Shown piece after piece: positions 33,571-41,535 of a stretch of DNA of 64,000 bases (positions within the stretch are counted from its first letter, which is position 1; each line of letters opens with the position of its first letter). The DNA is from JADFNB01 sp036397455. GTDB lineage: Bacteria; Gemmatimonadota; Gemmatimonadetes; Gemmatimonadales; GWC2-71-9. A program made the position numbers and the translations under genes. The stretch covers positions 1 through 64,000 of the forward strand of contig DASWIX010000042.1 of NCBI GenBank assembly GCA_036397455.1. The letters are read 5' to 3'. A model generated the notes under the pieces. It was given only the letters and a program-made list of their open reading frames with translations, had not been told where the DNA came from and ran no database searches.

Positions 33571-33963
33571 GTGTTTCGGCGTCGCCGGGCATCTCCGTTA
33601 GACAAGGTGAACCTGCTGGACGTGGCTCCGGTTCGCCTCGCGACCTGGGTCGAAATCGATGGCCGGATCACGCTGCATCGGCCACCGCCCGCCCCACCGA
33701 GCGTCCGGACCCTGCTTGGTTGGGTATTGCACCATCTGGCCGTCCGCAGGATTCGGCTGGATGCCGTCGGCACCCTGGCGTGGCGTGAGCTGGACGGGCA
33801 ACAGACGATCGCGGAGATCGCGGCCAAACTGCGCGGCGCGTTCGGAGAGGCGGTCGAGCCAGCCGAGGAACGCTTGGGCGACCTCGTACGCGTGCTGCGC
33901 CGCGAGGGATTCCTGGCATATCCCGGGTGGGATCCGGACGTGCCCACGACGCCGACGACCTAA
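33571..33963 (+). CDS. PqqD-like protein (RRE fold)
   Basis: A 130-residue protein whose C-terminal 75 residues match PqqD (PF05402): IRLDAVGTLAWRELDGQQTI, AEIAAKLRGAFG, then EERLGDLVRVLRREGFLAY. PqqD-type domains bind leader peptides of ribosomally made modified peptides. The N-terminal part (KVNLLDVAPVRLATWVEID) is unlike PqqD itself. No precursor peptide, radical-SAM or cyclase gene is near, so it may have another role. The GTG at 33571 is preferred because an in-frame GTG at 33511 lies upstream of the terminator hairpin; the start remains uncertain. Confidence 0.7.
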   Translation: MFRRRRASPLDKVNLLDVAPVRLATWVEIDGRITLHRPPPAPPSVRTLLGWVLHHLAVRRIRLDAVGTLAWRELDGQQTIAEIAAKLRGAFGEAVEPAEERLGDLVRVLRREGFLAYPGWDPDVPTTPTT

Positions 33964-34000
33964 TGGTCTCGTCAGGGCTGCACCCTTAGCCGAGCCGTCC

Positions 34001-35068
34001 ATGAGAGAAACATCACTCGCTTTCTTGCACCGACTGCTGGACGCGCCAGGGCCGTCGGGATTCGAGACGCTGCCCGCCCGGGTGTGGCGCGCCGAAGCGG
34101 AGGGCATTGCCGCGCGCGTTTCGACCGATGTGTCGGGCAATTCGACTGCCGTGCTCCACCCCGATGGCGCACCCCGGATCATGCTGGCGGGGCACATTGA
34201 CGAAATCGGCCTCATGATCGTCCACGTCGACGACAACGGGTTCCTGTCGTTCTCCACTATCGGTGGGTGGGACAGCCAGGTGCTCGTCGGCCAGCGCATA
34301 TCGATCGTGACCAAGGCGGGTCCGATCCCCGGGGTCGTCGGCAAGAAAGCCGTACACCTCATCAAGCCGGAGGAACGGGAGGAAGTGTCGAAGGTATCCG
34401 ACCTCTGGATCGACATTGGGGCGCAGAACAAGAAGGACGCGCTCCGCCGGGTCCGGATCGGCGATCCCGCCGTCATCGCGGGTACGTCGGTGGCCCTCCC
34501 CAACAAGCGCATCGCGTCACGCAGCATCGATAACCGAATCGGCGCCTTCGTGGTGCTCGAGGCCCTGCGCTACCTGAAGCGGCGCCGCTTTCCGGCCGCC
34601 GTGTTCGCCGTCGCCACCGCCCAGGAGGAGATCGCGTGGTCGGGCGGCGGCGCCCGCACGAGTGCGGCCGAGATCGACCCCCGCATCGCGCTCGTGGTTG
34701 ACGTGACGCACGCAACCGATGCACCGGGCACCGACAAGAAGCGGGTTGGAGACTTCAAGCTCGGCAAAGGCCCCGTGCTGTCCCGCGGGTCCGCGGTCAA
34801 TCCGCGCGTGTTCGAGTTGCTGGCGGAAACGGCTGAGCGGGAAAAGATCCCGTATTCGATTCAGGCGGCACCCGCCGATACCGGCACCGATGCCGACGCC
34901 ATCAGCACGGCGCTGCGCGGCGTGGCGACCGGGTTGATCTCGGTGCCGTGCCGGTACATGCACACGCCGAATGAGATGGTCGCACTGGAAGATCTCGACC
35001 GGGCGGCGAAACTGCTTGCCGCGGTCGCGGTTCGCCTGAAACCCGAAGCGGACTTTATTCGGAGTTAG
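34001..35068 (+). CDS. M42 family aminopeptidase
   Basis: A 355-residue cytosolic di-metal aminopeptidase of the FrvX/YsdC/PepA type. Ligands and catalytic residues are seen in MLAGHIDEIGLM (His, Asp), ASRSIDNRIGAF (bridging Asp), ATAQEEI (Glu pair), VVDVTHA (Asp) and RYMHTPNEMV (last His). DAPGPSGFE near the start is also characteristic. These enzymes form dodecameric shells that trim peptides. It would complete breakdown of peptides entering through the OPT transporter. Its last 14 bases overlap the end of the convergent HEAT-repeat gene. Confidence 0.95.
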   Translation: MRETSLAFLHRLLDAPGPSGFETLPARVWRAEAEGIAARVSTDVSGNSTAVLHPDGAPRIMLAGHIDEIGLMIVHVDDNGFLSFSTIGGWDSQVLVGQRISIVTKAGPIPGVVGKKAVHLIKPEEREEVSKVSDLWIDIGAQNKKDALRRVRIGDPAVIAGTSVALPNKRIASRSIDNRIGAFVVLEALRYLKRRRFPAAVFAVATAQEEIAWSGGGARTSAAEIDPRIALVVDVTHATDAPGTDKKRVGDFKLGKGPVLSRGSAVNPRVFELLAETAEREKIPYSIQAAPADTGTDADAISTALRGVATGLISVPCRYMHTPNEMVALEDLDRAAKLLAAVAVRLKPEADFIRS

Positions 35069-36644
35069 CGCGAGCTCGCTGGAGCGCCACGCGTGCCGCC
35101 TTACGCACATCGCCCGCCCGATCCTTGGCAAGCCCGGTGAGGGCGTCGACCGCGGCGGCGCCTCCGGCATCGCCGAGGGCCTCGACGGCCGCGAGCCGAG
35201 TGACGCTCACGCGGCGGCCCAAGGTGAACAGGCCCGACCCGGCACTGGCGGCGTTCCGCAACGCCTGCACGGCGTCAGGCGTCCCGATCCTTCCCAGCGC
35301 GCGATAGTACTCGGATTGTACCGCCGGATCCACTTCGGATTCCGCCGCCGAAACGAGCGGCATCGCCAGTCCCGACAACCCACGCCCACCTATTTCCTTC
35401 GCGACCGCGAGCCGAACCTTCGGATCGGGATCCTGGAAGACCTTGCGCAACGGCTGACCCGACGCCGGGTTGCCAAGCCGAGCCAGCGCGATACCGACGG
35501 CGAGGCGCACCCGGGCGTCGGGATGCTGCACCGCCGCGCCCAGCGCCCCCGCCGCCTCCGTGATACGCAACTCGCCGACGAGATCCGCGGCGTTGCGGAC
35601 GACGAACCACTCATGGTGGTTCAGCAAGCTCGTCACGACATCGAGGCCCTCTTCGATCTGCCGGAGCGCGCGAATATACGCCTTGCGCTCGGCCTGGGTG
35701 GGCGCTTGGATGAGCAGATCGATGAGGATCTTGGTACCTTGGGTCCCCGCGCGGCGCATCATCACGATCACATCCGCCGCGTACATTTCGTCGAGGAGGC
35801 GGGGCGCAAACCGTTTGAGATGATCGGCGGTCAGAATGCGGCGTAACGCGATCCCGTAGGATCGCCGTACGTCCGGAGTGGGTGCGGCAGTTTCCTGATG
35901 AATCAGCTTGACGATGGCCTCGAGCGCGATATCGACCTCCCGCTGCTCCAGCGCCTTTTGAATCCCGGCCTGTACCGCCTCCAGCCGACCACGCAATGCC
36001 GGTACCGACAGGTCCTCTTCCAATCGCATCACCGCGCCGGCGAGCGTGTTCGCCGACGCGCGCTGATGGCGCACCATCTCGTCGTACGCCGCGCCTTTGA
36101 CCGCGGGCAGTACCCCGAGATCGGCCTTGTCTTTCAATGACGCGCTGAGTTCGGACTGCTCTTTTTCGTCGCTCGTCGCTCCAAGGACCCCGGAAGCCCT
36201 CAGGGCTTCGGTGATGCGCACGCCGCGTCGCGCCTTCGTGGTCGCGTCGAGCTCGGCGGTCAACACCGAGACGGTCGTCACTTTGGCGCGCTGCAGGCGT
36301 TGCTCGATGGTGATGCCGCCCTCGGCGGCGGGCTCGCCTGCCAGGGCTCGGAGAAAGTGAATCAGATCCACCGCCGACGCACCACTGGCCACATTCACCG
36401 CCGCGATCCCGTGACCCTCGAGCCGTCCCCGCGCGATCCCGGCAAAGGGGGTGTCATCCGGAACGACCCGGCCTTCGACGGTCAGGCCGTGTTCGTCGAT
36501 GCGCAGTGTGGCCGACCGACGGGAAGCAAGGTCGACGAGCGCGCGGAGCGTCATCCGATGATCGTCGGACGACGCATCGCCACCGCGCTGGAGCAGGTCG
36601 AGCATGCGACCGATGAGGACGGCGTATTTTACTTCGTCTTCCAT
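35055..36644 (-). CDS. HEAT-repeat protein A
   Basis: A 529-residue soluble protein. The N-terminal 120 residues form a mixed domain (RMTLRALVDLASRRSATLRI, then AVDLIHFLRALAG). A helical middle follows. From about residue 340 there are HEAT-like repeats such as EWFVVRNAADLVGELR, DARVRLAVGIALARLGN, DPKVRLAVAKEIGGRG, QSEYYRALGRIGTPDAVQAL and LAAVEALGDAGGAAAVDALT. HEAT arrays are protein-binding scaffolds; no catalytic motif is visible. It is clearly paralogous to the next HEAT protein over its whole length. The start is the ATG giving MEDEVKYAVLIGRML. Confidence 0.85.
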   Translation of the reverse strand: MEDEVKYAVLIGRMLDLLQRGGDASSDDHRMTLRALVDLASRRSATLRIDEHGLTVEGRVVPDDTPFAGIARGRLEGHGIAAVNVASGASAVDLIHFLRALAGEPAAEGGITIEQRLQRAKVTTVSVLTAELDATTKARRGVRITEALRASGVLGATSDEKEQSELSASLKDKADLGVLPAVKGAAYDEMVRHQRASANTLAGAVMRLEEDLSVPALRGRLEAVQAGIQKALEQREVDIALEAIVKLIHQETAAPTPDVRRSYGIALRRILTADHLKRFAPRLLDEMYAADVIVMMRRAGTQGTKILIDLLIQAPTQAERKAYIRALRQIEEGLDVVTSLLNHHEWFVVRNAADLVGELRITEAAGALGAAVQHPDARVRLAVGIALARLGNPASGQPLRKVFQDPDPKVRLAVAKEIGGRGLSGLAMPLVSAAESEVDPAVQSEYYRALGRIGTPDAVQALRNAASAGSGLFTLGRRVSVTRLAAVEALGDAGGAAAVDALTGLAKDRAGDVRKAARVALQRARANSE

Positions 36645-36714
36645 GGGCAGTCCGGCGAAGATACGGCCGTGATGCGGCCTCGGCAACGGCGCCGGACCCA
36701 CACCGGTCGGCGTG

Positions 36715-38193
36715 CTACATGTCCTCCAGGGCCTCGCGGGCGGCGCGGCGCACCGCACGATTCGCATCATGCCGCAGCGCCTCCAATGTGCCGGTCGCGG
36801 CCGCACCGGAGGCGATCCGCAGTCCCTCGATGGCGGCAAGCCGCGTCTCGGGTCGACGCCGCCGGAAGAACCGGCCGCCGGGTTGCGCGGCATTGATCAG
36901 CGCCTGAATCGCGTGCGGCGTGCCGATCCGCCCGAGCGCACGGAAATACTCGCGTTGCATCTCCGGATCGGGATCGTGTTCCGCCGCCACCACCAGCGGC
37001 AGCGCCAAGGCGCCGGACGTGCGCCCGCTCGCCACGCTCGCCACCAGCCCCCTGATGTCGGCGTCGCCGCGCTTGAGCCCCTGGCGCAGAATTTCCGTCG
37101 CGTCGGGCGTTCCAATCTGCGCGAGGGCGACCGCCGCCGCCTTCCGCAACTGCTCGCGCTCGTGCTCGATGGCCCGACCGAGCTGCGGTACCGCTTCCGC
37201 GATCCGCGCCTCGCCGACAAGCTCAGCCACGTCACGGGCGACACGCCAGTCGTGGTGATCGAGCAGGTGCAGCGAGGCACGCAACGCATCCGGCATCCCA
37301 CGCAGCGTCTCGAGAAAGCGCCGCCGATGGTCGAGGACACGAACCGAGGTGAGTGCGTCCACCAGCGCCGCGACCGCCTCAACACCTCCGCGCCGCAACA
37401 CCGTCTCGCCGTGCTCGCTCCATTGTTCGTCGGCAACCGTCTCGGTGGTCTTCTCCAGAAACGATCTGGACAAGATCCGGTTGAGCACGATCGCCGCGAC
37501 GCGACGCCCCTCTTCCCGCAGCACCCGCTCGAGCCGCACCAGTTCACCGCATGACTCGACCGCTTCCTGGATCCTGCCCGCCTCGACCTCGGCTCCGATC
37601 AGTTCAGCCACCGCCGAAAGCCGGCGCAGCAACCCCGGGCCTCCGTAATTCAGCGCCAGCTCCGCGATGGCGTTCTGGAGCGGCGTGGCCGACACGCCGC
37701 TCACCGCGGCGGAGACGATGGCTGCCGCCTCGGCCGCCCGTTCGGCCTCCAGCAAGCCGGCCGCTTCGAATGCCTGCGTCACGCTGGCGGCTCTCGGCTC
37801 GGACTTGACCGCTTCGATCGGAGCCAGCAGGACCCGGATGCTGTCCCCCCCCTCGACGCCCCCGTTGGATTGCGCGCCTGTCAAGGACGCGGCAAGGCCC
37901 CGCAGCAGGCCCAGCATGTCCGCCGGCGCCGCGTTCCGGGCAATCCGGATCTCCCCCACTCCATGGAGGTCCAGCTGTGCCGTCAGGCTCTTGATCCCGG
38001 GCAGGGTTGGAGGAATGACGACCGATTCGACGGATAATGAACCATCGGTCACCTTGACGGTCGCGCCACCCAACTTCGTGAGCGCCACCAGCGCTCGTAG
38101 GGCGCCTTTCTGCTCGGCGACCGCGCCGGGAGACGAGCGGAACAGCTCGACCGCCCGGGCGAGCACCACGGCGAAGTTCTCGAGATTCAGCAT
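36715..38193 (-). CDS. HEAT-repeat protein B
   Basis: A 492-residue paralogue of protein A with the same order: an N-terminal mixed domain (GALRALVALTKLGGATVKV, then ADMLGLLRGLAASL), a helical middle, and C-terminal HEAT repeats (DWRVARDVAELVGEARI, LRKAAAVALAQIGTPDATEI, REYFRALGRIGTPHAIQALI, AAREALEDM). Several repeat blocks align directly with A, for example RALGRIGTP in both. The 70 bases between the genes hold no clear promoter, so co-expression is likely. A joint role as a heteromeric scaffold is inference. Confidence 0.85.
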   Translation of the reverse strand: MLNLENFAVVLARAVELFRSSPGAVAEQKGALRALVALTKLGGATVKVTDGSLSVESVVIPPTLPGIKSLTAQLDLHGVGEIRIARNAAPADMLGLLRGLAASLTGAQSNGGVEGGDSIRVLLAPIEAVKSEPRAASVTQAFEAAGLLEAERAAEAAAIVSAAVSGVSATPLQNAIAELALNYGGPGLLRRLSAVAELIGAEVEAGRIQEAVESCGELVRLERVLREEGRRVAAIVLNRILSRSFLEKTTETVADEQWSEHGETVLRRGGVEAVAALVDALTSVRVLDHRRRFLETLRGMPDALRASLHLLDHHDWRVARDVAELVGEARIAEAVPQLGRAIEHEREQLRKAAAVALAQIGTPDATEILRQGLKRGDADIRGLVASVASGRTSGALALPLVVAAEHDPDPEMQREYFRALGRIGTPHAIQALINAAQPGGRFFRRRRPETRLAAIEGLRIASGAAATGTLEALRHDANRAVRRAAREALEDM

Positions 38194-38341
38194 ACGGGGG
38201 AATGAAGTTACCGGCCGCTCGGCGGGGCGGCAACGATCCTCCGGGCCCGGCGTGGAGACCGAAGGGGAACCCCGTTAGCTTTCGTCAGGGGCGGCCTCGA
38301 ATCCGTCTCGATAGGACATCCATCGGGGTACTGGGGGAACG

Positions 38342-39592
38342 ATGAAGCGTTGGAGGGTGTGCGCGGTTCTGCTCGTCGGGACAGCGGGTCTCGCCCGGGC
38401 GCAGAGCAACGACGCGCGGCGTATTCAGGACCATATCGACTACCTGGCGTCCGACCAGCTCCAGGGCAGGGGCGTTGGCACCGCCGGGCTCGACTCGGCC
38501 GGTGCCTACATCGCCCGCGAATTCGCCCGGATCGGCCTCACGCAGCCGAACGGCGACGGCTTCTTCCAGGTGTTCGACATCGACCCCACGGCGCCGGCGG
38601 TCGCGCACGCGGGCCTCGATGGCGCCCGGGTACGGAACGTCGTCGGGATCCTCCCGGGGCGCGGTCCGCTCGCAGGACAGGTAGTAGTCGTCGGCGCCCA
38701 TTACGATCACCTCGGGCTCGGTGGGATGGGCAGTCTCGACCCCGACAGCGTCGGCGTGGTGCATAACGGCGCCGACGACAACGCCTCCGGTGCCGCCACG
38801 TTGATCGAAATCGCCCGGCGACTGCGGGCTCGGGCCGCCGGCGATCGCCGCACGATCGTCTTCGTCGCGTTTACCGCCGAAGAACTCGGCCTGATCGGGT
38901 CGACGTACTACACCAAGCACCCGGTCCTTCCAAATGATTCGGCCATCGCCATGATCAATCTCGACATGGTCGGACGCCTCGACGCCAACAAGCTGATGGT
39001 CTTCGGCACCGAGACGGCCCCGGAATTCGATGGCCTGCTGGATTCATTGAACGCGATCCATCAGTTCGCACTGGAGGGTTCTGGTGACGGGTGGGGGCGG
39101 TCCGATCAGCAGTCCTTTTACGCGGTCGATGTTCCGGTGCTGCACCTGTTCACCGGTACGCATGTCGACTATCACCGCGTGACCGATGACGCGGACAAGA
39201 TCAACGCCGACGGCGCGGCGCGGGTGGGCCGCTTCGCCGCCGATCTGGTGTGGAGCCTCGCCGGCCGTGTCGAGCGGCCGACCTACGTCGCGATCCCGCA
39301 GCCGGCCCCGGTGGCGGGAGGGTACGGCGCGTGGCTGGGCACGATCCCCGACATGAGCGAATCGCCCGGTGGCGTGCGGCTCACCGGGGTCCGGTCCGGA
39401 TCCCCCGCTGAAGCGGCCGGCATCCTCGGTGGCGACATCATTACGCGCATCGGCGATCACGACGTGGCGGACCTCTACGGGATGACCGATGCGCTGTCCG
39501 CGCACAAACCGGGCGACGTGGTAACCATCGTCGTGTTGCGGGACGGTCAGACCCTGGAACTGACGGCCACCCTCGGGCAACGTGGCAGCTAG
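38342..39592 (+). CDS. Secreted M28 family peptidase with PDZ domain
   Basis: A 416-residue exported zinc aminopeptidase. Signal peptide 1-20 (ends ARAQ). The M28 domain has zinc ligands in VVGAHYDHLG, NGADDNASGAATLIE, FTAEELGLIGS, INLDMVGR and a His in TGTHVDYHRVTDD. A C-terminal PDZ domain (about 330-416) has VRSGSPAEAAGILGGDIITR and DALSAHKPGDVVTIVVLRDG. The PDZ domain probably binds substrate ends. The stop lies within the start of the following GAF gene, so this heads a long co-directional run reaching 50.5 kb. Confidence 0.93.
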   Translation: MKRWRVCAVLLVGTAGLARAQSNDARRIQDHIDYLASDQLQGRGVGTAGLDSAGAYIAREFARIGLTQPNGDGFFQVFDIDPTAPAVAHAGLDGARVRNVVGILPGRGPLAGQVVVVGAHYDHLGLGGMGSLDPDSVGVVHNGADDNASGAATLIEIARRLRARAAGDRRTIVFVAFTAEELGLIGSTYYTKHPVLPNDSAIAMINLDMVGRLDANKLMVFGTETAPEFDGLLDSLNAIHQFALEGSGDGWGRSDQQSFYAVDVPVLHLFTGTHVDYHRVTDDADKINADGAARVGRFAADLVWSLAGRVERPTYVAIPQPAPVAGGYGAWLGTIPDMSESPGGVRLTGVRSGSPAEAAGILGGDIITRIGDHDVADLYGMTDALSAHKPGDVVTIVVLRDGQTLELTATLGQRGS

Positions 39593-40049
39593 CCCGATTC
39601 TGGATGCCGACAAGGTCGTGCGAGCGCTTCAGGGCGCGTTCGCACGGGGCGCCGCGCGGCAGGAGTTGCTGCAACTCGCCGCGTCGCGGATCCGGCAGGC
39701 CGGCCCCCCGTACACCGGCGTCTACATGTACATGGTACACGTGGGGGAGGACCTCGTGCTGGAGGCGTTCGACGGCCGCCCGACGGACCTCGCCCGCATT
39801 CGATCGGGGGACGGTGTGTGCGGACAGGCGGTGGCCAGCGCCAGCGACCTCAACATTCCGGATGTCGCGGCCGCCGAGGGATACCTCGCGTGCAGTATTG
39901 AGACCCAGGCGGAGCTGGTCGTGCTGATTCGGCGGCACGACCTGATCCTGGGCGAGATCGACATCGATAGTGACGTCCGCGCCGGCTTTGACGCTGTGGA
40001 ACAGGCCGCCGTCAAGACCGTCGCCGACGCGCTCGCCACATTCCTGTAA
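39582..40049 (+). CDS. GAF domain protein, free-methionine sulfoxide reductase-like
   Basis: A 155-residue single GAF domain. It keeps two Cys positions used by fRMsr (MsrC) enzymes: GVCGQAVA and GYLACSIETQAELVVLI (compare GVCGxA and HIACDxxSxSEIVxPI). The following segment LILGEIDIDSD also fits fRMsr. The usual SEI is AEL and the overall match is distant, so it could instead be a sensory GAF. The start is GTG inside the end of the M28 gene. The next gene begins at or within its stop. Confidence 0.7.
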   Translation: MAASPILDADKVVRALQGAFARGAARQELLQLAASRIRQAGPPYTGVYMYMVHVGEDLVLEAFDGRPTDLARIRSGDGVCGQAVASASDLNIPDVAAAEGYLACSIETQAELVVLIRRHDLILGEIDIDSDVRAGFDAVEQAAVKTVADALATFL

Positions 40050-40876
40050 CGGCATCCGTTCGGGTCAACGGCATCGAGCTGTTCACCCGAGCGATCGGTG
40101 CCGGGCCGGCTGTCGTGGTCTTGCACGGCGGACCGGGCGCGCATCACGACTATCTCCTCCCCCAGTTCGATCATCTCGCCACGAAACGGTCGCTGCGGTA
40201 CTACGATCAACGCGGCGGGGGCCGATCCCCGGTCGACCGCCACGTGTCCGTCGAGTGGCGCGCTCAGGTGGAGGACCTCCACGCACTGCTCGACGCGTGG
40301 CAACTTCGCCCCGCTACGCTGCTCGGGTATTCATGGGGCGCGCTGCTCGCCATGCTGTACGCCGTCGAACACCCCGATCGTGTCGCACGCCTGGCCTTGG
40401 TGTCGCCCGCGCCGCCCACGGCGGCCGGCCGGCGACTGTTCGAGGCCCGCTTCGCGGAGCGGATGCGCGCGCCGGCGGTCCTCGATGCCCGCCGCGACCT
40501 GACGCAGTCCGGACTCCGCGAGCACGATCCCGCGGCCTATCGCCAGCGCGCCTTTGAACTGTCGGTCGCCGGGTACTTCCACGACCTCGGGCGGGCGCGT
40601 CACCTGACCCCGTTCCGCGTGACGGGCCGAACCCAGCGAGCCGTCTGGGCGAGCCTCGGCGAGTACGATCTGCGCGATGCGCTGGCGGCCCTGGCGATCC
40701 CGACCCGCGTCTTTCACGGCATCCACGATCCGATCCCGGTCCAGCTGGCGGCGGAGGTCGCGACCTTGCTCGGGGCCGACCTGATCCGCTTCGAACGATC
40801 GGGGCATTGTCCCTACATCGAAGAGCCCGAACGGTTCACGCGTATGCTCGACGCTTGGCTCCCGGCCATCCCGTGA
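40040..40876 (+). CDS. Proline iminopeptidase-like alpha/beta hydrolase (S33)
   Basis: A hydrolase of about 278 residues. The motifs are VLHGGPGAHHDY (oxyanion HGGPG), RYYDQRGGGRSPVD (the DQRGxGRS typical of proline iminopeptidases), the nucleophile elbow GYSWGALLAML, Asp in HGIHDPIPV and His in SGHCPYIEEPERF. Coding similarity (SVRVNGIELFTRAIG) extends upstream of the first GTG (40115) to about 40046, but no ATG, GTG or TTG exists there. The only candidate is a rare ATT at 40040 overlapping the GAF stop. I give that as the start with low certainty; 40115 is the conventional alternative. Confidence 0.8.
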   Translation: MPVTASVRVNGIELFTRAIGAGPAVVVLHGGPGAHHDYLLPQFDHLATKRSLRYYDQRGGGRSPVDRHVSVEWRAQVEDLHALLDAWQLRPATLLGYSWGALLAMLYAVEHPDRVARLALVSPAPPTAAGRRLFEARFAERMRAPAVLDARRDLTQSGLREHDPAAYRQRAFELSVAGYFHDLGRARHLTPFRVTGRTQRAVWASLGEYDLRDALAALAIPTRVFHGIHDPIPVQLAAEVATLLGADLIRFERSGHCPYIEEPERFTRMLDAWLPAIP

Positions 40877-41520
40877 CCCGCCCAACGCCATTTGATTCGG
40901 TGTTCGGCGCGCTGCGCGACACCCTGGTGGCCATCCGCGCCACGCATGGCCGGATCGACCGCCCCGGGTTCATGCGACTCCCCGCAGCGCTCGCGCTGCT
41001 GGACACCATCGGGACTCCCGCGCTGCTCGACGCGCACCCCGAGGCGGGGGATGAGTACCTCACGCTGTTGTACGCGGCGTTCCGATTCTGCGACGCGGGT
41101 GAACCCCTCATCACCGTGGCGCGTGATCGCCTCGCAGCGGCAATGCTGGGCCCCCTGCCGGCGAAGGGGCGTGCCGTACCAAACGGGACCTGCTACGTCC
41201 AGCTGCCGGAGCGATGGATCTGGGCGCAGGTGGCAGCGGATGCGCTCCACGAACCGATGGACGGGTACTTCGCAGTCGAGGAACCGCGTGGCGATTTGCT
41301 GCTCGTCGCGATCCTCGGGTTCAGACCGGAACGGGTCGGACTCAGCCAGGTCTCCATGGAGGCTCGATCTGACGATGTCGCGGCAGCCGCGGCCCAGATC
41401 CGCACGGATCGCTTCGCACCGGCCATGGACGGTGGGAGCGCCGCCGGCGTCCGATCGATCGTCTCGCAGGCGGAGCTGCTCGTGCTGCACCAACTCGCGC
41501 TCACCTCGGCGGTCGGCTAG
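40873..41520 (+). CDS. Protein of unknown function
   Basis: A 215-residue soluble protein, acidic and Ala-rich, with no signal peptide. Recognisable stretches are AYAAFRFCDAGEPL-like LLYAAFRFCDAGEPLITV, NGTCYVQLPERWIWAQVAAD and EPMDGYFAVEEPRGDLLLVA, the last looking like a beta-rich domain. It starts with GTG overlapping the hydrolase stop as GTGA and is followed after 15 bases by polX. No family recognised. Confidence 0.7.
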   Translation: MTRPTPFDSVFGALRDTLVAIRATHGRIDRPGFMRLPAALALLDTIGTPALLDAHPEAGDEYLTLLYAAFRFCDAGEPLITVARDRLAAAMLGPLPAKGRAVPNGTCYVQLPERWIWAQVAADALHEPMDGYFAVEEPRGDLLLVAILGFRPERVGLSQVSMEARSDDVAAAAAQIRTDRFAPAMDGGSAAGVRSIVSQAELLVLHQLALTSAVG

Positions 41521-41535
41521 CTTCGAAGTCATCTC

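Noticed and set aside
33571..33963. PqqD-like gene taken as a sign of a ribosomal-peptide (RiPP) biosynthetic cluster.
   Set aside because: No precursor peptide, radical-SAM, cyclase or dedicated protease gene is adjacent; the neighbours are general peptide-use genes.
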